This document shows positions 15,340-23,920 of a stretch of DNA of 60,687 bases, in pieces. This stretch comes from Ruminococcus sp. GTDB lineage: Bacteria; Bacillota; Clostridia; Oscillospirales; Ruminococcaceae. A model generated the notes under the pieces. That model ran no database searches. It was not told the DNA's origin and saw only the letters and a program-made list of their open reading frames with translations. The DNA lies in the NCBI GenBank assembly GCA_015066665.1, contig SVNX01000012.1:1-60687 (forward strand), in the 5' to 3' direction. Within the stretch, counting starts at the first letter, position 1; each line of letters opens with the position of its first letter. Position numbers and translations under genes: made by a program.

Positions 15340-16515
15340 TTACGCACCTGCCTGTTCGGGGATTTCCTCCGGAATCTCGTCGGGGGTGGAATCATCCGTA
15401 TCGTCGGGCTTGGGGTCATCCTTATGCATATCCTCACGGATGATGCGGTACACAGCCGATGCCACGGGCACGCCGACGAGCATGCCGAGAATACCGGAAA
15501 CACCGCCGCCGATGGTGACAGCGGCCAGCACCCAGATACCGGGCAGACCGAGGGAGGAGCCGACCACCTTCGGGTAGATCAGATTGCCCTCAAGCTGCTG
15601 GAGGATGATCATATAGACAATGAACAGCACGGCCTTGATGGGCGATTCAGTCAGAATCATAAAGGCGCCCACGCCTGCACCGATATAGCCGCCGGCAACG
15701 GGGATGAGTGCAGTGAACGCCACCAGTGCACCGATCATCACAGCATACGGGAAGCCGAACAGCAGCATGCCGAGTGTACAGAGAATGCCGAGGATCACGG
15801 CTTCTGTGCACTGGCCGACGATATAGCGGCGGAAGCTGTCATGCAGGACGGACAGCAGGTAGACGATCTTGCGGTACCAGCTTTCCTTCAGATAGCGGGA
15901 CAGGAAGCGGCTTCCCTGATCGGCAAGGGTATCCTTGGCGAGGAGCAGGTAGATCGAGAAGATGATGGCTACGACGCTTGTCACGATGCCGGAGAACACG
16001 CCCACAACCACATTCACAACGGTACTCATGATGTTGCCCAGACCCGATGTGACCATCCCGAGCAGTTCCTGAATGCCCTGCTTGAGATCGAGATCATTGA
16101 GGAAGCTGAGGATATTTTCGGGGAGCAGATGGAAGGACTCAGCATAGGCAAGAACCCGGTCAAACAGTGCAGGTACTTCGGAAACAATGACCTTGACGCA
16201 TTCACCGAGCTGGGGAATGATCAGGCCGATGACGAGAGCCACAACGGCAAGCACGGCAATATAGGCCAGAACCATGCAGATGGGACGTCTTGTGATGGCG
16301 ATGACTTTGGCCTGAGACTTCGGGAAAAAGTGCCGCTCAAAGAATCCCATGGGGATACTGATAATGTAGGCAATCACGCCGCCGATGATGAGCGGAAATG
16401 CTGCCGAGCACACGGCCGCACCAAGACCGGCGATGTTCTTCCAGTAATGAATGACAAGGAAGACACCGATCACGCCAAGTGCGAGCCGGAGGATGGTTTT
16501 CCATTCGATTTTCAT
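15340..16515 (-). CDS. AI-2E/PerM-family permease
   Basis: 391 aa. About seven or eight membrane helices: an N-terminal set (9-75), a pair around 80-105, a central soluble-looking region (about 110-190) and a C-terminal bundle with the family core LIPVAGGYIGAGVGAF and QQLEGNLIYPKVVGSSLGLPGIWVL. The acidic C-terminal tail (DDPKPDDTDDSTPDEIPEEIPE) is unusual and cytoplasmic. Members have been linked to quorum-signal export or Na+/H+ exchange; the substrate here is unknown. Promoter at 16566-16594. Confidence 0.9.
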   Translation of the reverse strand: MKIEWKTILRLALGVIGVFLVIHYWKNIAGLGAAVCSAAFPLIIGGVIAYIISIPMGFFERHFFPKSQAKVIAITRRPICMVLAYIAVLAVVALVIGLIIPQLGECVKVIVSEVPALFDRVLAYAESFHLLPENILSFLNDLDLKQGIQELLGMVTSGLGNIMSTVVNVVVGVFSGIVTSVVAIIFSIYLLLAKDTLADQGSRFLSRYLKESWYRKIVYLLSVLHDSFRRYIVGQCTEAVILGILCTLGMLLFGFPYAVMIGALVAFTALIPVAGGYIGAGVGAFMILTESPIKAVLFIVYMIILQQLEGNLIYPKVVGSSLGLPGIWVLAAVTIGGGVSGILGMLVGVPVASAVYRIIREDMHKDDPKPDDTDDSTPDEIPEEIPEQAGA

Positions 16516-16565
16516 ACAATAGCCTCTTTTCTGTTGTCTGCAGATGACTGCAGGATGCTTCTTTT

Positions 16566-16594
16566 ATTGTAACGCATGAACCAGGTTTTGTCAA
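16566..16594 (-). promoter_or_regulatory. Promoter of the AI-2E permease gene
   Basis: TTGACA, 17-nt spacer, TACAAT on the minus strand; the start codon is about 50 bp downstream. Confidence 0.75.
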
Positions 16595-16604
16595 GTACGG
16601 GATT

Positions 16605-16844
16605 GCATGGGAAAGGATCTTCCCGACTGCCCCCCTCCCCGAGGGGGAGGGGGCTTCAGGTCGGGGCCTGCCGGCCCCGACGCTCCGCCCAAGGGCACAG
16701 CCCTTGACCCTGTCCGGCTGCTATTACTTTTATGTGCAGTCTTTGCATGGGGAGGGGCTTCCGTGCTCCCCCACTCTTCCCCGAAGGGGATTCAGATCAC
16801 CGCCTGACGCCCCGACGCTCCGCCTTGTTTCCTCTTCTGACAGC
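16605..16844. repeat. GC-rich palindrome cluster in an intergenic region
   Basis: No gene is supported in this stretch. It contains successive hairpins: CCCCCTCCCC/GGGGAGGGGG near 16630-16653, GTCGGGGCC/GGCCCCGAC near 16660-16682, CAAGGGC/GCCCTTG near 16690-16706, and TTCCCC/GGGGAT near 16778-16792. A 15-bp direct repeat, CCCCGACGCTCCGCC, is found at 16675-16689 and 16810-16824. This looks like dispersed repeat units rather than promoter sequence. Confidence 0.6.
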
Positions 16845-16876
16845 AAAAACCTCCGGCTGTGCAGCCGAAGGTTTTT
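16845..16876. terminator. Terminator of the 16.9-25.6 kb minus-strand cluster
   Basis: AAAAACCT.CGGCT, a GTGC loop, AGCCG.AGGTTTTT; U-runs on both strands, 4 bp past the stop at 16881. Confidence 0.8.
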
Positions 16877-16880
16877 CATC

Positions 16881-17267
16881 CTATTTTTCATCATCAAGAA
16901 GCTGAATGCGCAGGATTCCATGGTAGACGGGAGGGTAGATTTCCGCCACGTCACCGCTGTATGTCACAGCAATCCTGTCCCCTGCCTGCAGCTCGTGCCG
17001 CTCCATGGGCGTATGCCGCCATTCATAGACCGTATTTTCATCCGCTGCAATGACCATGGGGCCACGATGATTGACGTCATTGACATCCAGTCCCTCTGCG
17101 GTGATCTGAGTGTCACTGCATGCTGTGACCGTGGCATAAAAGGTCTCGCTCCATGGCATCTGCGTCTCTGCGGGCGGCGGTGCCGTCCGAAAACCGATGA
17201 ACCACCCGATGCCCCCGCAAAGCAGACAGCTCAGCATCACAGCAACGGTCATGACTGCTTTCTTCAT
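16881..17267 (-). CDS. Small membrane-anchored beta-barrel-type protein (DUF3221-like)
   Basis: 128 aa. A signal/anchor (MKKAVMTVAVMLSCLLCGGIG) is followed by a domain of about 95 residues: FYATVTACSDTQITAEGLD, MVIAADENTVYEW, then LQAGDRIAVTYSGDVAEIYPP and a closing strand. The LxAGDxIxVxYxGxxxExYP pattern is that of DUF3221-type OB-fold-like extracytoplasmic domains of unknown function. It is the last gene of the seven-gene cluster, 11 bp after the lipoprotein gene, and is followed by a terminator. Confidence 0.6.
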   Translation of the reverse strand: MKKAVMTVAVMLSCLLCGGIGWFIGFRTAPPPAETQMPWSETFYATVTACSDTQITAEGLDVNDVNHRGPMVIAADENTVYEWRHTPMERHELQAGDRIAVTYSGDVAEIYPPVYHGILRIQLLDDEK

Positions 17268-17278
17268 GTTATCCTCCT

Positions 17279-18286
17279 CTATTCATGCATGCTGCGGTAC
17301 AGCGCACAGATTTCCTTTGCGGCAGCATCCTCAAGCTGCCGGTCATAATCGCCGGTGCTGCCAAGCGGAATCAGCGAACCCGTTTCACTCTCAAACAGGC
17401 ACAGCGTCCACAGCCCTGCGTCCCATTCCATATGCGTTTCCGACATGGGGGCATCGGGATTGACATCCGTGCCGAGCTGCCAGCATTTCTCCGCCTTATC
17501 CGCATCGACCCGTCCCGTGCATTTGAGTGCACCGGATTCGTACTGTTCCCACAGCCGCAGGCCTGCTTCCTCCCATGAAATCTCCTCATCGGGATCGTCA
17601 CTGAAATCGAAATGGAACACATTGCCCTCCAGATCAATGACCTCGCCATAATACTGGAATCCCTCCGCCCAGTTGCAGTGTATATTTGCCAGCACAAGTG
17701 CCGAGACAGCGTAAGCACCGCCCGTCTCCTGCGGCATCTGATACATGATGTATTCATCCCGCCGCACAGCGCCATCAATGAGTGCCTGAAACTGCACTGC
17801 CGTTTCCGGAGAATGCTCAGCATAGCAGTATGTGCCCGAATACGCACCGGAGACAATGAAGCTCGTCACGCCGCCCTCCTCGCCGTCATTCCGGTAGTGC
17901 ATGCCATAGCCGATATAAATCTCCTCCCCCGTCTCCCGGTGGGTCAGAATGAGAGGGTAATTGCTCGAATGTCCGCCCCCCTCAAGACGCTTCTGCTGCT
18001 CCTGCAGGCAGAGGAGGTCCCAGATTGCACGGCAGGTCTCATCATCGGTGATTTCACCGCGCCAGACCGTCTGCAGACCGTTTTCGATCACAAAGCTCCC
18101 GCCGCTGAACGTGAAATCATCCATGGACAGCTCACTGAAATGCAGATCGATGGCAGGCCCTGCGGGCACTTCATCGATCATGCCGGTTTCGGGCGGTGCT
18201 GCGCTGTCCGAATCGCTGCAGATCCGGCTGCATCCGCAAAACAGCATTGCCGATGCCAGCAGTACGGACAGGATTCCTCTTTTCAT
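17279..18286 (-). CDS. Lipoprotein of unknown function
   Basis: 335 aa from ATG 18286, four bases after the stop of the vWA gene, with GGAG upstream; this start puts MKRGILSVLLASAMLFCGCS at the N-terminus, a lipoprotein signal with the lipid Cys in FCGC. The mature part has two alpha/beta stretches, including FVIENGLQTVWRGEI, GYGMHYRNDGEEGG and YYGEVIDLEGNVFHFDF. I do not recognise the family. It is translationally coupled to the vWA lipoprotein gene, so a role in the same surface complex is likely (inference). Confidence 0.65.
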   Translation of the reverse strand: MKRGILSVLLASAMLFCGCSRICSDSDSAAPPETGMIDEVPAGPAIDLHFSELSMDDFTFSGGSFVIENGLQTVWRGEITDDETCRAIWDLLCLQEQQKRLEGGGHSSNYPLILTHRETGEEIYIGYGMHYRNDGEEGGVTSFIVSGAYSGTYCYAEHSPETAVQFQALIDGAVRRDEYIMYQMPQETGGAYAVSALVLANIHCNWAEGFQYYGEVIDLEGNVFHFDFSDDPDEEISWEEAGLRLWEQYESGALKCTGRVDADKAEKCWQLGTDVNPDAPMSETHMEWDAGLWTLCLFESETGSLIPLGSTGDYDRQLEDAAAKEICALYRSMHE

Positions 18287-18290
18287 CGCA

Positions 18291-20174
18291 TCAGTTCTCC
18301 ATCGGGTTGAAGTCACGGACACGGACGCCGCCCATCACACCGCAGCTGTAGCGGAAATTCACCATGCCGCTGCCATATGAGATGCTGCCCTCCTCCACAA
18401 GGCCGTTCTTGGCCAGTGCAATCAGCAGCTGCTGCACCTCAACAGCACGCTCATCCTCGCTCATTCCGGCATAGACATCGGACTGAATCATATTGGCGAG
18501 CGCCTGATCCACCTCCTGCATCGCCGCCAGCTCTGCATCACTGAAACCGGAGGGCTGCACTGTTTCCGTCGGCAGCTCTGTAGACGGTTCACTCGTAGCG
18601 GGATTCTCTGTCAGGGGCTGTGTTTCCCGCTCGGGCAGATAGAAATCGCTTCTGTCAAAGACAATATCCACAAGCTCGGCAAATTCCTTCCTGTAGTCAT
18701 TGTCCATATCGGTCTGATCGAGAAGCATCTGAATGCTGTCATAGGAAGAATTGCCCGCATAGGCACTGCCACGCAGGCACATGCCGTATTCTGCCACCGC
18801 AGCGGCAAAGGCCAGATTCTTCGGCATGGATTCACATGCGGCATCGCCCACAGTCACAGGGGTTTCGAGCAGCTGGCTCTCATCGGCATCGGGTGCCTTA
18901 TAGCGCAGTGCCAGATTCATCAGACCGGAATCGGACTGTGCGGAATCCTTCAGCACCACTTCATAGAGTGCGGTCACGGAATGACCTGCACCAATTTCAC
19001 CGGCATCGACCTTGTCATTGTCAAAATCCTCTGTATTGAGCACACGGTTCTCATAGCCGATGAGGCGGTAGCTTTCCACCGTATCCGCGTTGAATTCCGC
19101 CTGAATCTTCACATCCTTAGCCACAGTATAGAGCGTGCCGCCCATCTCCTGCACGAGTACCTTGCGTGCTTCCAGAAGGCTGTCGATGTAGGCGTAATTG
19201 CCGTTGCCGTTATCGGCCAGTGCCTCCAGACGGTCATCCTTGAGATTGCCCGTACCGAAGCCCAGAACGGACAGGTAGACGCCGCCGTCCCGCTTTTCCT
19301 CGACGAGTTTTGTCAGCTCTTCCTCGGAGGACGGGCCGACATTCAGATCGCCGTCAGTGGCGAGGATCACACGATTATTGCCGCCCTCGATGAAATGCTC
19401 CTGTGCGAGGGCATAGGCCTTGTTGATGCCGGCCGCACCCGCTGTGGAACCGCCCGCAGTCAGACTGTAGAGGGCATCGGTGATGGTCATATATTCATTG
19501 CCGCAGACGCCCTCGAGCACAACAGCCTCCTGACCGGCATAAGTCACGATGGAAATGCGGTCATTCTCAGTGAGATTCTCTGCCAGCATGGCAAAGGCCT
19601 GCTGCACGAGCGGGAGCTTGTTGGCATCGTACATCGAGCCGCTCACATCAATGAGGAAGACCACGTTCATGGGCGCACGGCCGCTCATGTCGATCTCCTC
19701 CGCCTGCAGACCTACGAGGAACAGCTCGCTCTCGGGATTCCACGGGCAGTCATACATCTCCGTTGTCACGGAAAAGGGCTTGCCGTCCGCGGGAGCGGGG
19801 TAGTCATAGGAGAAGTAGTTGATCATCTCCTCAATGCGTACAGCATCGGGGTCAACGGGCTGTCCGGCACGGATCATGCGGCGGACATTGGTGTAGGATG
19901 CGGTATCCACATCGATGGAAAACGTGCTGAAAGGCTGGTCGAGGGGAGAAACGAAGCCGTTTTCCGTGATCTCGTTGTATTCCTCCGTATTCGGCATTTC
20001 GGCCGGCATGCCGTTCTCCACGGCCGCCTCCATATCAAATCCGTCCATGGCCTGTTCGCCCTTGGCTTCGTTGGTGGTATATCTTATATCCGCACCGCCG
20101 CCGCAGGCCGTCATGGATACGGCCGCAAGCGCACAGGCTGTACAAAGTGCTGCGTAGTTGAGTCGTTTTTTCAT
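18291..20174 (-). CDS. von Willebrand factor A lipoprotein (YfbK type)
   Basis: 627 aa from ATG 20174 (AGGAGG upstream). Lipoprotein signal ending in SMTAC (Cys24); N-terminal YfbK domain (FSTFSIDVDTASYTNVRRM; RIEEMINYFSYDYP); vWA domain about 168-345 with the metal-ion-dependent adhesion site DVSGS (176-180); then a C-terminal domain (YRLIGYENRVLNTEDFDND; YEVVLK) related to DUF3520. A Thr/Pro/Glu linker leads to a last helical segment after residue 525. YfbK proteins are surface or periplasmic Ca/Mg-binding domains of unknown partner. Here it follows an ECF sigma/anti-sigma pair directly, as elsewhere in Firmicutes and Proteobacteria. Confidence 0.88.
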   Translation of the reverse strand: MKKRLNYAALCTACALAAVSMTACGGGADIRYTTNEAKGEQAMDGFDMEAAVENGMPAEMPNTEEYNEITENGFVSPLDQPFSTFSIDVDTASYTNVRRMIRAGQPVDPDAVRIEEMINYFSYDYPAPADGKPFSVTTEMYDCPWNPESELFLVGLQAEEIDMSGRAPMNVVFLIDVSGSMYDANKLPLVQQAFAMLAENLTENDRISIVTYAGQEAVVLEGVCGNEYMTITDALYSLTAGGSTAGAAGINKAYALAQEHFIEGGNNRVILATDGDLNVGPSSEEELTKLVEEKRDGGVYLSVLGFGTGNLKDDRLEALADNGNGNYAYIDSLLEARKVLVQEMGGTLYTVAKDVKIQAEFNADTVESYRLIGYENRVLNTEDFDNDKVDAGEIGAGHSVTALYEVVLKDSAQSDSGLMNLALRYKAPDADESQLLETPVTVGDAACESMPKNLAFAAAVAEYGMCLRGSAYAGNSSYDSIQMLLDQTDMDNDYRKEFAELVDIVFDRSDFYLPERETQPLTENPATSEPSTELPTETVQPSGFSDAELAAMQEVDQALANMIQSDVYAGMSEDERAVEVQQLLIALAKNGLVEEGSISYGSGMVNFRYSCGVMGGVRVRDFNPMEN

Positions 20175-20212
20175 AGTAATCCTCCTGTTCTGTATGGGAA
20201 GGCATGCGGGGA

Positions 20213-21124
20213 TTATAGCCTTCCCCATTCCTCTGCAAAGCGGATCAGGGCATCCGCATCGCCGAGATACATTCTGTCGTAAAAATAGTCCTCTGCTCCG
20301 AATCGTGCACAGACCAGCGGCTGTTCATCATCCTGACGGAACGACTGCCATCCGTTATGATAGACCGCCTGCCCGTCGGCTGTAAATTCCGGCTGGGGGG
20401 CACTGTCACAGCTTGTATGCCAGAAATTATCCTCATACCGCAGTCCCAGCAGATACCGGTGGCCGGACTGCATCAGATAGGGATTATCCGACCGCACTGC
20501 AATGGTCTCGCCGCTGTCAATGGCGGCATCGCCGTAGATCTGCTCCGGTATGAAAAAGTAGAGCATTTGTCCGTCCTCGGGATCCTGTGTGCCGCCGGCG
20601 ATCGTGCCGATGACAAGGCACTCGGAATCGGCCAGCACCTGCTCTTCACTGAACAGCTGCCCGCTGCCGGAAAGCATTGCGATGCTGTCAAGATGCACCT
20701 TATCCTGAGCCGTCGGAAAATGCAGACTCTCATACCGGATCGGTTCTGTCTGCGGATTTGACATGACGCCTTCATTCTCTTCTTTCATCTCTTCTCCGGC
20801 CTGCTCTTCAGCAGGTGCCTCGTTCATGAATCCATCGAAGTGCTCCTGCTGTACCTGCTCCTTGTTTTCTGCGGGTGCCATTGCATTCTGCAAACGGCCG
20901 CCCACAACGCCGACACCTGCCACAACAATCAGCAGACAGGCTGCCGCCGTAAGTACGGAGCGGAATACCTTTATGCCGGACGATGTCCTGCGGATGCTCT
21001 GCGGCCTGGGTGCTTCCTGCTGCGCCGGAAGTCCGGCTTCGATCCGCTGCCAGAGGGCTTCTCTATCCGGAATCGATTGCTGCATTTCTTCTCTGCACCG
21101 CTCTTCTATTTCTTTTCTTGTCAT
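20213..21124 (-). CDS. Membrane anti-sigma-like protein with extracellular domain
   Basis: 303 aa. Cytoplasmic N-terminus (about 1-50, IEERCREEMQQSIPDREALWQRI), membrane helix about 55-77, then a Glu/Gln-rich spacer and an outer domain with SIAMLSGSGQLFSEEQVLADSECLVIGTI. The start overlaps the ECF sigma stop by 4 bp, so it is taken as the cognate anti-sigma factor although no zinc finger is visible. The outer domain is not recognised; it could receive signals from the adjacent vWA lipoprotein (inference). Confidence 0.65.
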   Translation of the reverse strand: MTRKEIEERCREEMQQSIPDREALWQRIEAGLPAQQEAPRPQSIRRTSSGIKVFRSVLTAAACLLIVVAGVGVVGGRLQNAMAPAENKEQVQQEHFDGFMNEAPAEEQAGEEMKEENEGVMSNPQTEPIRYESLHFPTAQDKVHLDSIAMLSGSGQLFSEEQVLADSECLVIGTIAGGTQDPEDGQMLYFFIPEQIYGDAAIDSGETIAVRSDNPYLMQSGHRYLLGLRYEDNFWHTSCDSAPQPEFTADGQAVYHNGWQSFRQDDEQPLVCARFGAEDYFYDRMYLGDADALIRFAEEWGRL

Positions 21125-21669
21125 ACGAATCGTCCCTCCTTTGCCGTTTTCTGCAGCTTACTGATTGCATTCCGATATTTCCATGCAACAGTGCCAAGGG
21201 GACGTTTCAGAATTTCTGCAATTTCACGGAACGTCAATTCTGCTGCAATGTGGAGCTGTACGATCTCCCGCTCCTCCTCCGCCAGTCCCGACAGCAGCTG
21301 GGCTGCGCTCATTTCGCTGAGCACATTGTCCTCCGCTGTGACGGTTTCCGTCAGTGCGCCGGGGCAGACCTCGGACGCATCCTCAACCGGAATCTCCCGG
21401 CCGTGTCTGCGCATGTGGTCGATCGCCATATTCCGTGCGATGGTGTGCAGCCAGCTTCTGTGGCCGTTTCCCGCACGATACTGATCCGCAATGCTCCATA
21501 ACTTCAGAAAAAAATCGGAGGTCAGGTCTTCGGCATCCTGATGCCTGTGCACCCGGCTCAGGAACAGACTGTAGATCATATTGCCGTACGAATCATATAT
21601 GTCCCGCAGTCCGCTGCGATCGCCCTGCCTGATCTTTTCCATTGCGGTCTGGAATTCCGCATCCGTCAT
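21121..21669 (-). CDS. ECF RNA polymerase sigma factor
   Basis: 182 aa from ATG 21669, with GGAAGGAGAG upstream; a longer frame reaches into the terminator hairpin of the previous gene and is rejected. Region 2: QDAEDLTSDFFLKLWSIADQY and SWLHTIARNMAIDHMRRH. Region 4: LSGLAEEEREIVQLHIAAELTFREIAEIL and PLGTVAWKYRNAISKLQK. It is the first gene after the terminator at 21746-21781 and leads sigma, anti-sigma, vWA lipoprotein, lipoprotein and DUF3221-like gene. A clear SigA promoter is not visible in the 120-bp gap, so it may be read from an ECF-type promoter. Confidence 0.88.
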   Translation of the reverse strand: MTDAEFQTAMEKIRQGDRSGLRDIYDSYGNMIYSLFLSRVHRHQDAEDLTSDFFLKLWSIADQYRAGNGHRSWLHTIARNMAIDHMRRHGREIPVEDASEVCPGALTETVTAEDNVLSEMSAAQLLSGLAEEEREIVQLHIAAELTFREIAEILKRPLGTVAWKYRNAISKLQKTAKEGRFV

Positions 21670-21745
21670 GGTCTTCTCTCCTTCCGTGTGAAGCGTTTCG
21701 CTTCTGTAATATAGTACGGCCGTGCAGGCCGCTTTGTATGGAAAA

Positions 21746-21781
21746 ATCTGCACAAAATATCGTTCCATATTTTGTGCAGAT
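21746..21781 (-). terminator. Terminator after the PASTA pseudokinase gene
   Basis: A perfect 15-bp stem, ATCTGCACAAAATAT with ATATTTTGTGCAGAT, around a 6-nt loop. On the minus strand TTTTTCC follows. It splits the seven-gene cluster into two transcription units unless read through. Confidence 0.75.
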
Positions 21782-21791
21782 CTGATAGTTT

Positions 21792-23909
21792 TTAGTTTTC
21801 GGACACTTCAGCCGCCTGTGTTTCCGGCTCGGTTGGCTCCGGTTCCGTTGCGGGCGGATCTGTGGGAGGATCCGTCGGGGGATCCGTCGGCGGATCGGTC
21901 GGGGGATCCGTCGGCGGTGCCGTTGTGGTCGGCGGCTCGGTCGGCTCAGGCGTCGAGGTGGTCTCGGGTTCGGTCGGCTCGGCGGTGGTGGTCGCCGTGG
22001 TTTCCTGTTCGGTCGTCGCCGTAGTCGGTGCCGTGGTCTGCACTGTCGTGGCCGTTGTGGCAACGGTCGGAAGCGGATCGCCCGACCATCCGCCGGTACT
22101 GATCACGCTGTTGCCCTCACCGGTGCTGACCGTGATCCAGACCTCACTGCCCTTGGGGGCAAGCTGTCCGGCTGTCACATTCTGCGAAATGACGCAGTCC
22201 TTGGCATAACTGGGATCGGCCACATAGGCGATGACGGCCTTGAAGCCGGCCTCTTCCAGAATACGCTTGGCGGCATCGGAGAAGAGCATGGTCACACGGG
22301 GCACGCGTGCCGTTTCCACACCAAGGCTCACGACCATGTTGATGGAAGTACCCTGCGGCACGGTGGAACCGGCGGGGATGTCCTGCGAAATGATGACACC
22401 GGCCGGAATATCGGGATCGTATACAGCTTCCGCCTGCAGTGCATAGAGATAGATATCCGCAAGAAGCGACTGTGCCTCCTCGAAATCCATGCCGACATAA
22501 TCGCCGACTTCCTCATACTTCGTCGGATCGACGTCATCACGGCCGAGAGAAACCTTCAGGACAATGACGGACTCACGGCTCAGAAGCGTATTCGGCTTGA
22601 TGCTCTGACTGATGACGGTGCCGGGGGCAAATTCCGTGCTGCTGACTTCCTGATACTTGATGAAGAAGCCGAGCTGCTCGAGGGAGGAGATGGCATCGGC
22701 AATGCGCATATTCACGACATTCGGGACGTAATTCTCCCAGCCGTCGCTGATGGTCAGCTTGAGCGTGCCGCCGGTACGGATGCCGGTGCCCGCCTTCGGG
22801 GACTGCATGATGACCGCATCGGTGGGGACTGTCGGATTCTCCTCACGGGAGGCAATGATCACACGCAGACCCAGCTCCTGTGCAATCTGCAGTGCCTCAT
22901 CCTGCGGCAGATAGACCAGATCCGGCACGATGACTTCATCGGCGGCCAGTTCACGGACATAATCGGGCAGACGGGAACTGCCGGTCACCACTGCCCAGAC
23001 AAGCACGGGCAGCAGACAGCAGAGGATGCAGAAGACCACAGCGGCCTTGCCCCATGCCTTGCCGGCACCAGGTACAGCGGCAGCAGCCGATTTTGTCTCG
23101 GCACGGCGCAGACGGGGTGCCGCACTGCTGCCATGCAGCTGCGACCAGAGCTGTTCGATCGTCATTTCTTCGGCTTCCATGCCGTTCTGCAGTGCGCTGC
23201 GCACGGGTGCGGACAGCGAAGCCATTCCTTTTTTAGTAATTTCCGTTTCGCCTGTGAGCATCCGGTAAAGCAGACGGCTCACCGCACGGACATCGCCCCG
23301 CACGGATGCGTCATCAGCAAATTCCTCGCAATAGCAGGCACCCCAGTCGGTCAGGATGGTCTCCTCCTCACTGAGCACAATGGTCTGCTCGGTGATGGCA
23401 CCATGATAAATCCCCTCGGCATGCAGGCCGGCGAGCGTATCGAGCACGGGTGCAAGCACATCCACGGCCTCGGCAAGGGTGAAGGGCTCGCCTTCCATTT
23501 CCGTGCAGAGCGCCCTTGCAGGTTCCCCTTCCGTCACGGTAAAGAGCGTGCCGTTTTCTTCAAAGCAGTCGAGCACGGCTTCCACCGCACTCTCCTCGTC
23601 AAATTCCTGAAGCTGTGCCATACGGGCGAGATAAGATGCTTTAACAGCCGCAAACTCCGCTTCCGCAGCACGGTGATAGGGCACCCATTCACCGGCTTCT
23701 GTCTGCATGCACCAGCGCATGGGCAGAAGCATATGCATCAGCACAGGAATATTGGTGGTGATTTCCACAGCACGGCAGGTCAGCTCCATGCCGCTCACAC
23801 GCAGCGGTTCTTCGATCCGATAGCGTTCCTGCACCAGTGTGCCCGCAGGGAGCATGGCCTGGCGCACCGCTTTCGGAAAATGTTCGGTTTCTTCACTGAA
23901 CCAGATCAT
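21792..23909 (-). CDS. Membrane pseudokinase with four PASTA repeats (PrkC/PknB-like)
   Basis: 705 aa. A divergent kinase-like domain (about 20-265), a membrane helix (about 288-309), four PASTA repeats (about 326-388, 394-456, 465-529, 535-597) and a Thr/Pro tail ending in five TDPP units (666-685). PASTA domains bind peptidoglycan and beta-lactams in PrkC/PknB. The catalytic loop HRDxKxxN reads HGAITEQTI (169-177), so base Asp, Lys and Asn are missing; the DFG equivalent is DWG (188-190); no glycine-rich loop or beta-3 Lys is apparent. It is therefore a probable pseudokinase. The start lies 11 bp after another pseudokinase gene, and the two share a promoter. Confidence 0.82.
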   Translation of the reverse strand: MIWFSEETEHFPKAVRQAMLPAGTLVQERYRIEEPLRVSGMELTCRAVEITTNIPVLMHMLLPMRWCMQTEAGEWVPYHRAAEAEFAAVKASYLARMAQLQEFDEESAVEAVLDCFEENGTLFTVTEGEPARALCTEMEGEPFTLAEAVDVLAPVLDTLAGLHAEGIYHGAITEQTIVLSEEETILTDWGACYCEEFADDASVRGDVRAVSRLLYRMLTGETEITKKGMASLSAPVRSALQNGMEAEEMTIEQLWSQLHGSSAAPRLRRAETKSAAAAVPGAGKAWGKAAVVFCILCCLLPVLVWAVVTGSSRLPDYVRELAADEVIVPDLVYLPQDEALQIAQELGLRVIIASREENPTVPTDAVIMQSPKAGTGIRTGGTLKLTISDGWENYVPNVVNMRIADAISSLEQLGFFIKYQEVSSTEFAPGTVISQSIKPNTLLSRESVIVLKVSLGRDDVDPTKYEEVGDYVGMDFEEAQSLLADIYLYALQAEAVYDPDIPAGVIISQDIPAGSTVPQGTSINMVVSLGVETARVPRVTMLFSDAAKRILEEAGFKAVIAYVADPSYAKDCVISQNVTAGQLAPKGSEVWITVSTGEGNSVISTGGWSGDPLPTVATTATTVQTTAPTTATTEQETTATTTAEPTEPETTSTPEPTEPPTTTAPPTDPPTDPPTDPPTDPPTDPPATEPEPTEPETQAAEVSEN
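21856..21920. repeat. 12-bp tandem repeat coding for TDPP units
   Basis: About five near-identical units of the type GGATCCGTCGGG on the plus strand, coding for (TDPP)5 in the PASTA protein tail. Copy-number change would be in frame. Confidence 0.75.
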
Positions 23910-23920
23910 AACAGCCTCCC

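Noticed and set aside
21670-21768. N-terminal extension of the ECF sigma gene at 21121-21669
   Set aside because: The extra 33 residues are encoded inside a terminator hairpin and lack an RBS; ATG 21669 has GGAAGGAGAG.
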